Part shown: piece by piece, positions 16,997-24,742 of the stretch
Layout of the letters: each line of letters begins with the position of its first letter
How positions within the stretch are numbered: the first letter of the stretch is position 1
From: Lachnospiraceae bacterium
GTDB lineage: Bacteria > Bacillota > Clostridia > Lachnospirales > Lachnospiraceae
Assembly: GCA_017470735.1 (NCBI GenBank)
Contig: JAFUYB010000067.1
Coordinates: 1-64,000 of the forward strand
Reading direction: 5' to 3'
Length of the DNA: 64,000 nt
Notes under the pieces: model-generated
Databases searched by the model: none
The model's input: only the letters and a program-made list of their open reading frames with translations
Told to the model about the DNA's origin: nothing
Made by a program: the position numbers and the translations under genes

Positions 16997-19387
16997 TTAA
17001 TAAAACAGCCTGTAGAAATCACTGTCCCGCTCAAAACGATCCGTAAATGCCGCATTCAACGACGGCGTAATCAAAACCCCTTCACCCGGCTCCCTGTCCG
17101 TAATATAAGGAATCAGCGTCCTGCTGATATTAAGCCGTTCCTCATATCGCTTCCGCTCAATCGGCCCCTGTGAAAGCAGTTTGAAATACTGCATCCGATT
17201 CAAAAAATAATCGAACTCAATAGACGCATCCTGATCTGTCACGATATGCACGCTGTCGTTCAGTACGAATGTCATCGGAACCCGCAGCCTCGCCGCCTTA
17301 TCGATCAGCGACAGCAGATAATCCGAACACACATCGGAATATAAAAAACTGTCCATGCCGTCCACATAAATCCAGATATTCCGGTTGTTCTTTTTCGCTC
17401 CAATCGCATAATTCCAAAGATAATCCATAAAAAGCAGCATATCCACATCATCCACGCATGGCAGGATGTTTACCCGCTTAAACTCCTCCGGATCTGTCAC
17501 CACCCTGTCTCCAAAAGCAGACAGAAACATCGGAAAAGCCTCCGGTTTTTCCCTCGCATACAAAAGAGCCTCCGGCAACTCCATAAACCCCTGATAGGTA
17601 AGCATCTCCGCCTCGCCGGTGATCCGTTTTCTCTTTTCTTCCTTTTCCTCAAAAAGCAGCTTCCCCTTGTAATAGGACGACACCATCGTCATAACCGCTT
17701 CAAGAAACAGCTTCCGAAGCATCCCGCCATCATCTCCCAACGCATAATCCCTGTCCTTGATAAACGGATCAGGCTGGAAATAATTCAACGCGCCTCCACA
17801 ATGCTTCGCAAATGATAAATATTCCTCCGGCATTTTTGTAAGAATAAAAACCATATCTTCAGAAGTCATAAGCGCATTCATCGCATCCCGTTTTACCGCG
17901 AAAGTCTTTCCAGATTTTTCAATTCCGGCGATAAGCCCGATCGGACAATTCCTCCGATCCGCAAAAATGAAATTATCATTGATCTGGTTTAATCCTTGGA
18001 ACATCGGCTTCTGTTCAAATAGGTGCTGCACATCCAGCGGAAACACACTTGAAATCTTATTCAGCGCAAACATCCGGCCATAATCTACCCGGATATGATC
18101 CAACGGCAGGACGCTCTGAAAAGCCTCATTCTGTAAAAGATCACAAGACCTCACCTGACACGCATACTTAGACGCAGACAGTCTGAGAAGGGCCGTATCC
18201 CGATCCAGCTCCTCCTTGGAATCCGCAATCAGCGCAATCAGAAAAGTCGATAGCAAAAGCGGCTCGCCTTTTTCGACTGCACCCTCAAATACAGAAAGCG
18301 CCGCCTTATGAAAATATTCACTCTCATTTTCCAAAATGGGTGACGTGACTGTTTCCGTGCGTCTGCTCCGCCGATCCTCTACCGTCTCACGGATAGGGAC
18401 AATCTTAGTATCCGTATTCTTATCAACCTTTGCTTTGGCTGCTCCGTATCCAATATCTGACTCCACCGGAATATAAGATACCGACAGAATAGAATTCCCT
18501 GAAACCGCCGTCAGATCACAAAGCAGACTGTCCGGAAGGCTTGTCGGAAACGAATTGATAAAAAGCATCCGCAAAAAATTATGACCCAGACGAATAAAAT
18601 CACGCTCATAAACAACGCTCTCCGGCGCGACCATCTCTTTTGTATTACACCTCGCCCGTTTCATAGACTTAAACGAAAGCTCCCTGTCAAAAATCCCATC
18701 CGCATTCTGATCCATCCCCGGATGATAAATACCATATAACCCCCGCAGACGATCCTCTAATGACAGCGGCTCAGCAACATAACTATAAAGCGCAAAAAAA
18801 CGTTCCGCGATCACCCCGTCCAACTTGCTAAACCGTTCCTCAGCCTCATCCGCAGTCCCGCACTCCGCAGAAACCACAAGATAAATATGCCTGACAAAGT
18901 TGTTGTGACCCACATCCACATTTTCGGCAATCAAGGCATTATAAAGATCCGTGCAGGCATTCACTTCCCCGTTCCTGCCGTATGGCAGCTGCACCGTCTT
19001 CAGATATTCCTCCTTCTCCGTAGGCGAATTTCGTATCACAAACTGAAACGACATCTCCCCAAAGGAAGAAAATATTTCCTTCATGCACTCCCTAACCTTT
19101 TTCACAGAATAAGTGATCGCCTTTTGAAACTTCGGCGGTCTGATCTCATACCCATGTGTAAACACTCCGGGCATCACTTCGATCATCCCTGTCTCCTGAT
19201 AACACTTCACATAAGGAACATCCCTCGCGCCCTCTCTCGAAACCTTATTTTTCACAGCCGAATCTTTTATACCTCTCTTACGCATCCTCTTTTTCACAGC
19301 CGTATCTTCCTTATCGCCCCGGCGCATTTCCTTATTTACATCCATATCTTCCGTACCACCCCGGCGCATCCTCTTTATCCTTGCCAT
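16997..19387 (-). CDS. VirB4/TraE-like conjugation ATPase with altered Walker B
   Basis: A 796-residue protein expected to power the transfer channel. After a basic N-terminus built from three 14-residue repeats (residues 5-46) comes the VirB4 N-terminal domain (about 60-450) and the ATPase domain. Walker A is GIEKSGKT (488-495). The Walker B position reads IWIYVDGMD (671-679), with Gly where active VirB4 proteins usually have Glu, and the later TQN-like motif is LND (709-711). So it may be a weak or inactive ATPase, or use another residue. Start at 19387 has an excellent AAGGAGG site; a longer frame reaches 19486 without one. It is the first gene of a four-gene operon. Confidence 0.8.
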   Translation of the reverse strand: MARIKRMRRGGTEDMDVNKEMRRGDKEDTAVKKRMRKRGIKDSAVKNKVSREGARDVPYVKCYQETGMIEVMPGVFTHGYEIRPPKFQKAITYSVKKVRECMKEIFSSFGEMSFQFVIRNSPTEKEEYLKTVQLPYGRNGEVNACTDLYNALIAENVDVGHNNFVRHIYLVVSAECGTADEAEERFSKLDGVIAERFFALYSYVAEPLSLEDRLRGLYGIYHPGMDQNADGIFDRELSFKSMKRARCNTKEMVAPESVVYERDFIRLGHNFLRMLFINSFPTSLPDSLLCDLTAVSGNSILSVSYIPVESDIGYGAAKAKVDKNTDTKIVPIRETVEDRRSRRTETVTSPILENESEYFHKAALSVFEGAVEKGEPLLLSTFLIALIADSKEELDRDTALLRLSASKYACQVRSCDLLQNEAFQSVLPLDHIRVDYGRMFALNKISSVFPLDVQHLFEQKPMFQGLNQINDNFIFADRRNCPIGLIAGIEKSGKTFAVKRDAMNALMTSEDMVFILTKMPEEYLSFAKHCGGALNYFQPDPFIKDRDYALGDDGGMLRKLFLEAVMTMVSSYYKGKLLFEEKEEKRKRITGEAEMLTYQGFMELPEALLYAREKPEAFPMFLSAFGDRVVTDPEEFKRVNILPCVDDVDMLLFMDYLWNYAIGAKKNNRNIWIYVDGMDSFLYSDVCSDYLLSLIDKAARLRVPMTFVLNDSVHIVTDQDASIEFDYFLNRMQYFKLLSQGPIERKRYEERLNISRTLIPYITDREPGEGVLITPSLNAAFTDRFERDSDFYRLFY
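19250..19375 (-). repeat. Three tandem 14-codon repeats at the start of the VirB4-like gene
   Basis: The encoded units are KRMRRGGTEDMDVN, KEMRRGDKEDTAVK and KRMRKRGIKDSAVK, followed by a decayed fourth unit. They give a basic, charged tail ahead of the conserved VirB4 region. Confidence 0.8.
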
Positions 19388-19425
19388 GCCTTCCTCCTTC
19401 CAGACAGAAAACCCGTTACAGAATA

Positions 19426-19435
19426 AGAAATTCAC
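19426..19435 (-). promoter_or_regulatory. Conserved element GTGAATTTCT, copy 5
   Basis: Same ten bases on the minus strand, followed directly by the -10-like TATTCT, 39 bases before the VirB4-like start at 19387. It heads the operon 19387-11528. Confidence 0.62.
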
Positions 19436-19456
19436 GCCCATAAAAGAAAAAGACCA

Positions 19457-19498
19457 CCCCATAGGACAAAGCCAACTATATGGCATTGCCCCATAGGA
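19457..19498. repeat. Direct repeat CCCCATAGGA, two copies 32 bases apart
   Basis: CCCCATAGGA occurs at 19457-19466 and 19489-19498, upstream of copy 5 of the conserved element, with GCCA/TGGC inverted bases between. The spacing of about three helical turns fits an operator, but the position near the element end also allows a recombinase-binding site. Confidence 0.45.
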
Positions 19499-19569
19499 TG
19501 GTTCACATCAATCCCAAAGGATTATCTAACCAATATTACATTTTTAATCTACTTATATTTTCCCACTTG

Positions 19570-21183
19570 CTATTTCTCCGACTTATTGATAATATCCATA
19601 TATTCATCAGCATCTATCTCAAGTTCAATATAAGTATCCGGTGTCCGATTTTGTTTGCGCAACATACATATTGTCTCGACATGCCCCGAATGACCGAACT
19701 GGTCAACGGGCGTATATTCCACAAGCTCATACCCGCCGTCCCGCAGAAGCTTTACATCCCGCGCGAGGGTAGACGGGTTGCAGCTGACATAGACGATACG
19801 GACCGGCGCGGCGGAAAGCATCGCGCGGATCGTTATTTCATCCAATCCTTTCCGCGGCGGGTCAACGACGATCACATCCGGATCCGGCAGCGCGAAAGGC
19901 GGCTTTTTTCCGAAATTCGCCTTTTTTGATGTCCCCGGATGTTTCTCCTTTGTATTCCTGCTTTCCGGACGGCTGCCGTATGCCGCGACGATATCTTCCG
20001 CCTTGCCTTCCACGAAGCTTACATTTTCGATGGCATTCAGCCGGGCGTTTTCCCCTGCGTCCCGTACCGCTTCGGGTACGACCTCAATGCCGATTACCCG
20101 CTTTGCGTCGCGGGCCATGCATAGGGAAATCGTTCCGATCCCGCAGTAGAGATCCCACACGGTCTCTTTTCCGGTCAGCCCGGCGTATTCCACTGCTTTC
20201 ATATAGAGCCGTTCTGTCTGGAGCGGATTGACCTGGTAAAACGACCTAGCCGATATGGAAAATGTATTTCCCAGCAGTTCGTCCCGGATCCTTTCTTTGC
20301 CCCAGAGCACTTTAGTCCGCGTCCCAAGTATCACATTGTCACGGCGGGTATTCGCATTCAGCACAATGGATGCTATATGCGGCGCAGACGAAACTGCATC
20401 AAAATCTGAATCTGGCACAGTTTTTTCATGTAACGCGTCTTCCGCTGTAACCCCAAAAGCCCCATTTCCAAAATGCAGCCCACAAAAATAGCCGATCAGA
20501 ATCTCCACCTTTGGCAAGCTCTCTCCATTCACTACAAGACAGACCATGATTTCCCCGGTCCGCAGTCCGTGACGGATCAAAATATGGCGCAGCAATCCTC
20601 TGCCGGTCGTCTCGTCATAGGGACCGACACCGGTTTCATCCATATATTTTAAAACCGCACGCAAAATCGGCATATCCATTGGCTGCGCAATCCGGCAATC
20701 CTCAACCGGCACGATCCGGTGCGAATGCGCTGCATAAAAACCGACCACCGTGTTCCCGTCTTTATCCGCGCCGACCGGATACTGTGATTTATTCCTGAAA
20801 TGGTATGGATCTTCCATCCCGATAACCGGCCGCTTTGCCTTTTTCAGAATGTCTTCGGGTATGCCTCCGATCCGGCGCAGATCATTTTCTACCTGCACTT
20901 CCTTCCATAGAAGCTGCTTTTCGTAAGACAGATGCATCAGCGAACAGCCCCCGCAGCTTCCTGCCAGCGGGCAGCGCGGCCTGACACGGTCGGCGGACGG
21001 CTCTTCGATGGCGATCAGCCTGGCATATCCATAATGCTTTTTCAGCTTGGTAATGCCTGCCACAATCCGATCGCCGATGACGGCTTTCGGCACGAAAAAG
21101 GGCATCCCGTCGTACTTGCCGATGCCCTCTCCGTTTACGCCCATATCCTCAATCATCAGGCGTATTTCATCATTCTTTTTCAA
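19570..21183 (-). CDS. rlmD: 23S rRNA (uracil-C5) methyltransferase RlmD/RumA
   Basis: SAM-dependent enzyme of 537 residues that makes 5-methyluridine in 23S rRNA. An N-terminal TRAM domain is followed by iron-sulfur cysteines (CPLAGSCGGC and VEDC), the SAM motif DLYCGIGTISL, VVDPPRKG, and the catalytic cysteine in VSCNPSTLARD. After the family's usual end (HSGHVETICML) there is a short tail of about 30 residues, which could have been supplied by an integrated element. The start is a TTG with GGAG eight bases upstream. About 35 residues between the SAM motif and the catalytic region are low-complexity and Lys-rich. The mobile element abuts its 3' end. Confidence 0.92.
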   Translation of the reverse strand: MKKNDEIRLMIEDMGVNGEGIGKYDGMPFFVPKAVIGDRIVAGITKLKKHYGYARLIAIEEPSADRVRPRCPLAGSCGGCSLMHLSYEKQLLWKEVQVENDLRRIGGIPEDILKKAKRPVIGMEDPYHFRNKSQYPVGADKDGNTVVGFYAAHSHRIVPVEDCRIAQPMDMPILRAVLKYMDETGVGPYDETTGRGLLRHILIRHGLRTGEIMVCLVVNGESLPKVEILIGYFCGLHFGNGAFGVTAEDALHEKTVPDSDFDAVSSAPHIASIVLNANTRRDNVILGTRTKVLWGKERIRDELLGNTFSISARSFYQVNPLQTERLYMKAVEYAGLTGKETVWDLYCGIGTISLCMARDAKRVIGIEVVPEAVRDAGENARLNAIENVSFVEGKAEDIVAAYGSRPESRNTKEKHPGTSKKANFGKKPPFALPDPDVIVVDPPRKGLDEITIRAMLSAAPVRIVYVSCNPSTLARDVKLLRDGGYELVEYTPVDQFGHSGHVETICMLRKQNRTPDTYIELEIDADEYMDIINKSEK

Positions 21184-21252
21184 CTTCTGTACTCCATTCT
21201 AGTATGCCGGATGCATTTTCCTTGGGATTCCTGCCCCAGACACATCCGCATA

Positions 21253-22212
21253 TCATCCCATATCCGACGCGTCCATGCTCGTCCGGCGGATGTTGCTGTC
21301 AATATAGCGGTTGAAGCCCTGCCACTTGAGCGACGGATCCTTGGCGAGCGCCTCCCGTATCGTCTCCAGCTTGGCATCCGTGTTGTCCGCAAAGGAAAGC
21401 GCCAATGCCTCGGCGATCGCGGGCTTCTTGGGCGAACCGAATTCGAGCTGTCCGTGATGCGAAAGGATACAGTGCAGCAATTCATTCGCTTTGATCTCCG
21501 GAAAATCATCAATCTCACGGATTGCGTCGCGCACCATCTCCGCACCGATCATAATATGACCGAGCAGCTGTCCCTCATCCGTATAGTCGTTCTTCGGAAA
21601 CGGCGACAGCTCCCTCACCTTTCCGATGTCATGGCATATCGCCGCCGTCAGCAGCAGATCCCGGTCCAGAAAAGAATAATTCTGCGCATAATAATCACAG
21701 ATCCCGGTCACGGAAAGCGTGTGCTCTAACAACCCGCCTATGAATCCATGGTGTACGCTCTTTGCCGCCGAGTGGTTGCAAAACGCGCGGCAGAATTCTT
21801 TGTCCTCCACAAAAAAATGATTCAACAGCTTCTTCATATAATCCGCGCGGACCGATTCAATATACGACCTAAGCTGGGCGAGCATATCGTCTGTCATCCT
21901 CGCGCTCGTCGGCATATAATCCGCCGGATCGAACTCGTCGACCGCAGCCCGGCGTGCCTGCCGGATCGTCACCTGGTTCTTGCCATTGTAGACGGTCACC
22001 TCACCCATGACCCAGATATATTCCAATTCCTCAAACTCACCGATCCCCGGTGAATCCGGTTCCCAAATCTTGGCATCCACTGTCCCACTCTTGTCCTGCA
22101 GGATCACATTCATATACGGATTCCCCGTCTTGGTCTGCGCCCTGTTGCATTTCTTGCACAGATAAATGTCCTTTACCTGCAATCCCTCTTCGAAGGTATT
22201 GATGTATCGCAT
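21253..22212 (-). CDS. yhaM: YhaM-like 3'-5' exoribonuclease (OB-fold and HD domain)
   Basis: A 319-residue enzyme that shortens RNA or single-stranded DNA from the 3' end. An N-terminal OB-fold (about 5-95) with a DAKIWEP and VTVYNGKNQ pattern is followed by an HD domain with LEHTLSV, CHDIGKV and LSHHG motifs that bind the metal ions. Length and layout match YhaM. The ATG at 22212 follows GGAG; an earlier in-frame ATG at 22251 has no ribosome site. It lies upstream of rlmD on the same strand and divergent from mutS2. Confidence 0.88.
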   Translation of the reverse strand: MRYINTFEEGLQVKDIYLCKKCNRAQTKTGNPYMNVILQDKSGTVDAKIWEPDSPGIGEFEELEYIWVMGEVTVYNGKNQVTIRQARRAAVDEFDPADYMPTSARMTDDMLAQLRSYIESVRADYMKKLLNHFFVEDKEFCRAFCNHSAAKSVHHGFIGGLLEHTLSVTGICDYYAQNYSFLDRDLLLTAAICHDIGKVRELSPFPKNDYTDEGQLLGHIMIGAEMVRDAIREIDDFPEIKANELLHCILSHHGQLEFGSPKKPAIAEALALSFADNTDAKLETIREALAKDPSLKWQGFNRYIDSNIRRTSMDASDMG

Positions 22213-22348
22213 ACATTCTCCGTTCCGATGCGTTCCATTCGGGAAACGCATCTATCATTTATTTTAGATAGTATAACACAATCTTATGGAAATATGCTAT
22301 ATTAAAGTAAAGTTAATATAGAAACTGTTGTACATTAAGGAAACGCCA

Positions 22349-24739
22349 ATGAACAAGAAAGTCTTATATACCTTGGAATTTGATAAAATACGGACCCACC
22401 TTGAGGCAAAAGCCACTTCAGAAAGCGGAAAATCATTTGTCCGCAGGCTCCGTCCAATGACCGACATCGGCCGGATCCGGGGCGCATTGCAAAACAGCGC
22501 TGACGCTTTCGGACGGATCATCAAAAAAGGTTCGTTGTCCTTTACGGGTCTTTTTGATGTGTCAGAATTTGAAAAACGGCTTGCGATCGGCGCCAGCCTG
22601 TCCGCAAAGGAACTGCTGTCCGTCCACTCCCTTTTGATCATTACCGACCGCGCCAAAGTGTACGGCCGCCCCGACCGGGAAGACGCGCCTTCTGATTCCC
22701 TGTCCGCATATTTTTCAGACCTGACGGCTCTTCCTGCTTTGGCAAAGGAGATTTCGCGGTGCATTCTGTCCGAGGACGAGATCGCCGATGACGCTTCATC
22801 GGAGCTTGCTTCCATCCGCCGTTCGATTGCGAAAATGAACGGACGGGTCCATGACAAATTAAGCAGCATGCTCTCATCCGCTCCGATCAGCGACTGCCTG
22901 CAGGATCACATTGTCGTCCAGCGGGACAACCGCTACTGCCTGCCGGTGCGCGCCGAATACAAATCCCGCATCCCCGGGCTCGTTCACGATTCGTCCGCGT
23001 CCGGTTCTACGCTTTTCATCGAACCGATGGCTGTACTCGAGCTCGGAAATGAACTGCGTGAACTCGAACACCGCGAGACCGAAGAGATTGAGCGGATATT
23101 GCAATCTTTGTCCATGCGTGTCGGGGAAGAAATTTCTGTTTTAATACGGAACTACCGGATTCTTGCCGAACTGGATTTTATTTTCGCGAAAGGCGAACTG
23201 GCATCCGAACTGAACGGCAGCATCCCGGTTTACAACAACAAGGGCATCATCAGCCTGCGCGGCGCACGGCATCCACTGCTCGATCCAAAGACTGTCGTGC
23301 CGGTCGATATCACTTTAGGCAGCGATTACACCCAGCTTGTCATCACCGGGCCGAATACCGGCGGCAAAACTGTCACCTTAAAAACGGCCGGCCTGCTCGC
23401 CCTGATGGGACAGTCCGGTCTGCTGATCCCTGCAAAGGACCGTTCGGCGCTTCCCGTATTTACGGAAATTTACGCCGATATCGGCGATGAGCAGAGCATC
23501 GAGCAGTCCCTGTCCACATTTTCCTCGCACCTTACCAATATCGTCCGGATCCTGCGCTCTGTTGACCGCGATCCGGCTCATACCTTTGTCCTGTTTGACG
23601 AGCTGTGCGCAGGAACGGATCCTGCTGAGGGCGCCGCTTTGGCGACAGCCATCCTTGACCGTCTCCGCCAAAAAAAGGTACGCGCGATGGCGACAACCCA
23701 TTATTCTGAATTAAAAGCATATGCGCTGTCGCAGGAGTCTGTCGAAAACGCCAGCTGTGAATTCAATGTCGAAACACTGACGCCGACCTACCGGCTTTTG
23801 ATCGGCATCCCCGGCAAGAGCAATGCGTTTGCCATTTCACAAAAGCTGGGGCTTTCAAGTGAGATCATCGAAGATGCCAAAAACCGTCTGTCCGAAGACG
23901 CGTTGTCCTTTGAGGATCTGCTTGTCGATCTTGAAAACAAGCGGCACCAGATCGAAGAAGACCGGGAAGCGATCCGGCGTGACCGTGAACACATTGCCGC
24001 TGACCGCCAGAAGATTGCCTCGCAGCGCGAAAAGCTGAACACACAGCGTGCGGACATCATCGCCAAGGCAAATGAAAAGGCATCCAATATTCTCCGCGAT
24101 GCCAAAAACTCCGCGGATGCCGCGATCCGGAACATTAATAAGTATGGCAACACCAATCCCGATATTGCGAAAATGGAAGCCTCCCGGCGCAATCTCGGCA
24201 AGAAGCTCACCCACACCCAGAACGCATCCCAGGTGAAAAAGCAATCTTCGGGAAGCAGCACTCCGGCTGTCGATCCCAAGAAACTAAAGGTCGGCGACCG
24301 CATCCATGTCAACAGCCTCAATCTCGACGGCACCGTGCATACCCTGCCCAATGACAAAGGGGAGCTGATGGTTACGATGGGAATCATGCAGTCCAAGGTC
24401 AATATCAGGGATATCATGCTGCTTGCCGAAGCAGACCCCTACAAGTCTGGCGGCAGAAAAAAGTCAAGTCCGACATCGGGCAAATTCTCCAAGTCGGCTT
24501 CCATTTCTGCCGAAATCAAGCTGCTCGGCATGACCACGGACGAGGCACTCATTGCACTTGACAAATATTTGGACGATGCACGCCTCTCCCATTTGGGCAG
24601 CGTCCGTGTCGTTCATGGCAAGGGCACCGGGGCATTGAGAAAGGCTGTCCACGAATACCTTCGCAAACAGCCTGTGTCAGATTATCATTTAGCCGAATAC
24701 GGCGAGGGGGATACCGGTGTGACGATCGTGGATCTGTAA
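22349..24739 (+). CDS. mutS2: MutS2 endonuclease / ribosome-rescue ATPase
   Basis: A 796-residue homodimeric ATPase with a nuclease tail, known to act on branched DNA and, in Bacillus, on collided ribosomes. The core helical domains are followed by the ATPase with Walker A GPNTGGKTVTL and Walker B VLFDELCAGTDP, a long coiled coil (about 510-620), a KOW-like segment and a C-terminal Smr domain (LGMTTDEALIALDKYLDDA, VHGKGTGALR). The ATG at 22349 follows AAGGAA; an earlier in-frame TTG at 22328 lacks a site. It is the only long plus-strand gene in the 20-50 kb region and ends three bases from the convergent penicillin-binding protein gene. Confidence 0.95.
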   Translation: MNKKVLYTLEFDKIRTHLEAKATSESGKSFVRRLRPMTDIGRIRGALQNSADAFGRIIKKGSLSFTGLFDVSEFEKRLAIGASLSAKELLSVHSLLIITDRAKVYGRPDREDAPSDSLSAYFSDLTALPALAKEISRCILSEDEIADDASSELASIRRSIAKMNGRVHDKLSSMLSSAPISDCLQDHIVVQRDNRYCLPVRAEYKSRIPGLVHDSSASGSTLFIEPMAVLELGNELRELEHRETEEIERILQSLSMRVGEEISVLIRNYRILAELDFIFAKGELASELNGSIPVYNNKGIISLRGARHPLLDPKTVVPVDITLGSDYTQLVITGPNTGGKTVTLKTAGLLALMGQSGLLIPAKDRSALPVFTEIYADIGDEQSIEQSLSTFSSHLTNIVRILRSVDRDPAHTFVLFDELCAGTDPAEGAALATAILDRLRQKKVRAMATTHYSELKAYALSQESVENASCEFNVETLTPTYRLLIGIPGKSNAFAISQKLGLSSEIIEDAKNRLSEDALSFEDLLVDLENKRHQIEEDREAIRRDREHIAADRQKIASQREKLNTQRADIIAKANEKASNILRDAKNSADAAIRNINKYGNTNPDIAKMEASRRNLGKKLTHTQNASQVKKQSSGSSTPAVDPKKLKVGDRIHVNSLNLDGTVHTLPNDKGELMVTMGIMQSKVNIRDIMLLAEADPYKSGGRKKSSPTSGKFSKSASISAEIKLLGMTTDEALIALDKYLDDARLSHLGSVRVVHGKGTGALRKAVHEYLRKQPVSDYHLAEYGEGDTGVTIVDL

Positions 24740-24742
24740 CTC

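Larger units (their letters stand above)
1..19560. mobile_element. Part of an integrative conjugative/mobilizable element, right end near rlmD
   Basis: The stretch contains a coupling protein, relaxase, MobC-like accessory protein, VirB4-like ATPase, NlpC/P60 hydrolase, replication-initiator-like protein and several surface proteins, a gene set typical of Gram-positive conjugative elements. No integrase, VirB6-like protein or left end is visible, so the element continues beyond position 1. The right limit is inferred: the VirB4-like gene is the last element gene, and the next gene is chromosomal rlmD, read on the same strand with its stop codon at 19570. The 3' end of rlmD (rumA) is a known integration site for elements of this kind. 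The exact right junction was not determined because the matching left junction is not in the window. Confidence 0.8.

Noticed and set aside
20932..21729. Plus-strand 265-codon frame
   Set aside because: It overlaps rlmD and yhaM, both strongly supported on the other strand.
24740..24742. Terminator between mutS2 and the PBP1A gene
   Set aside because: Only three bases separate the two convergent genes and no hairpin is visible there.
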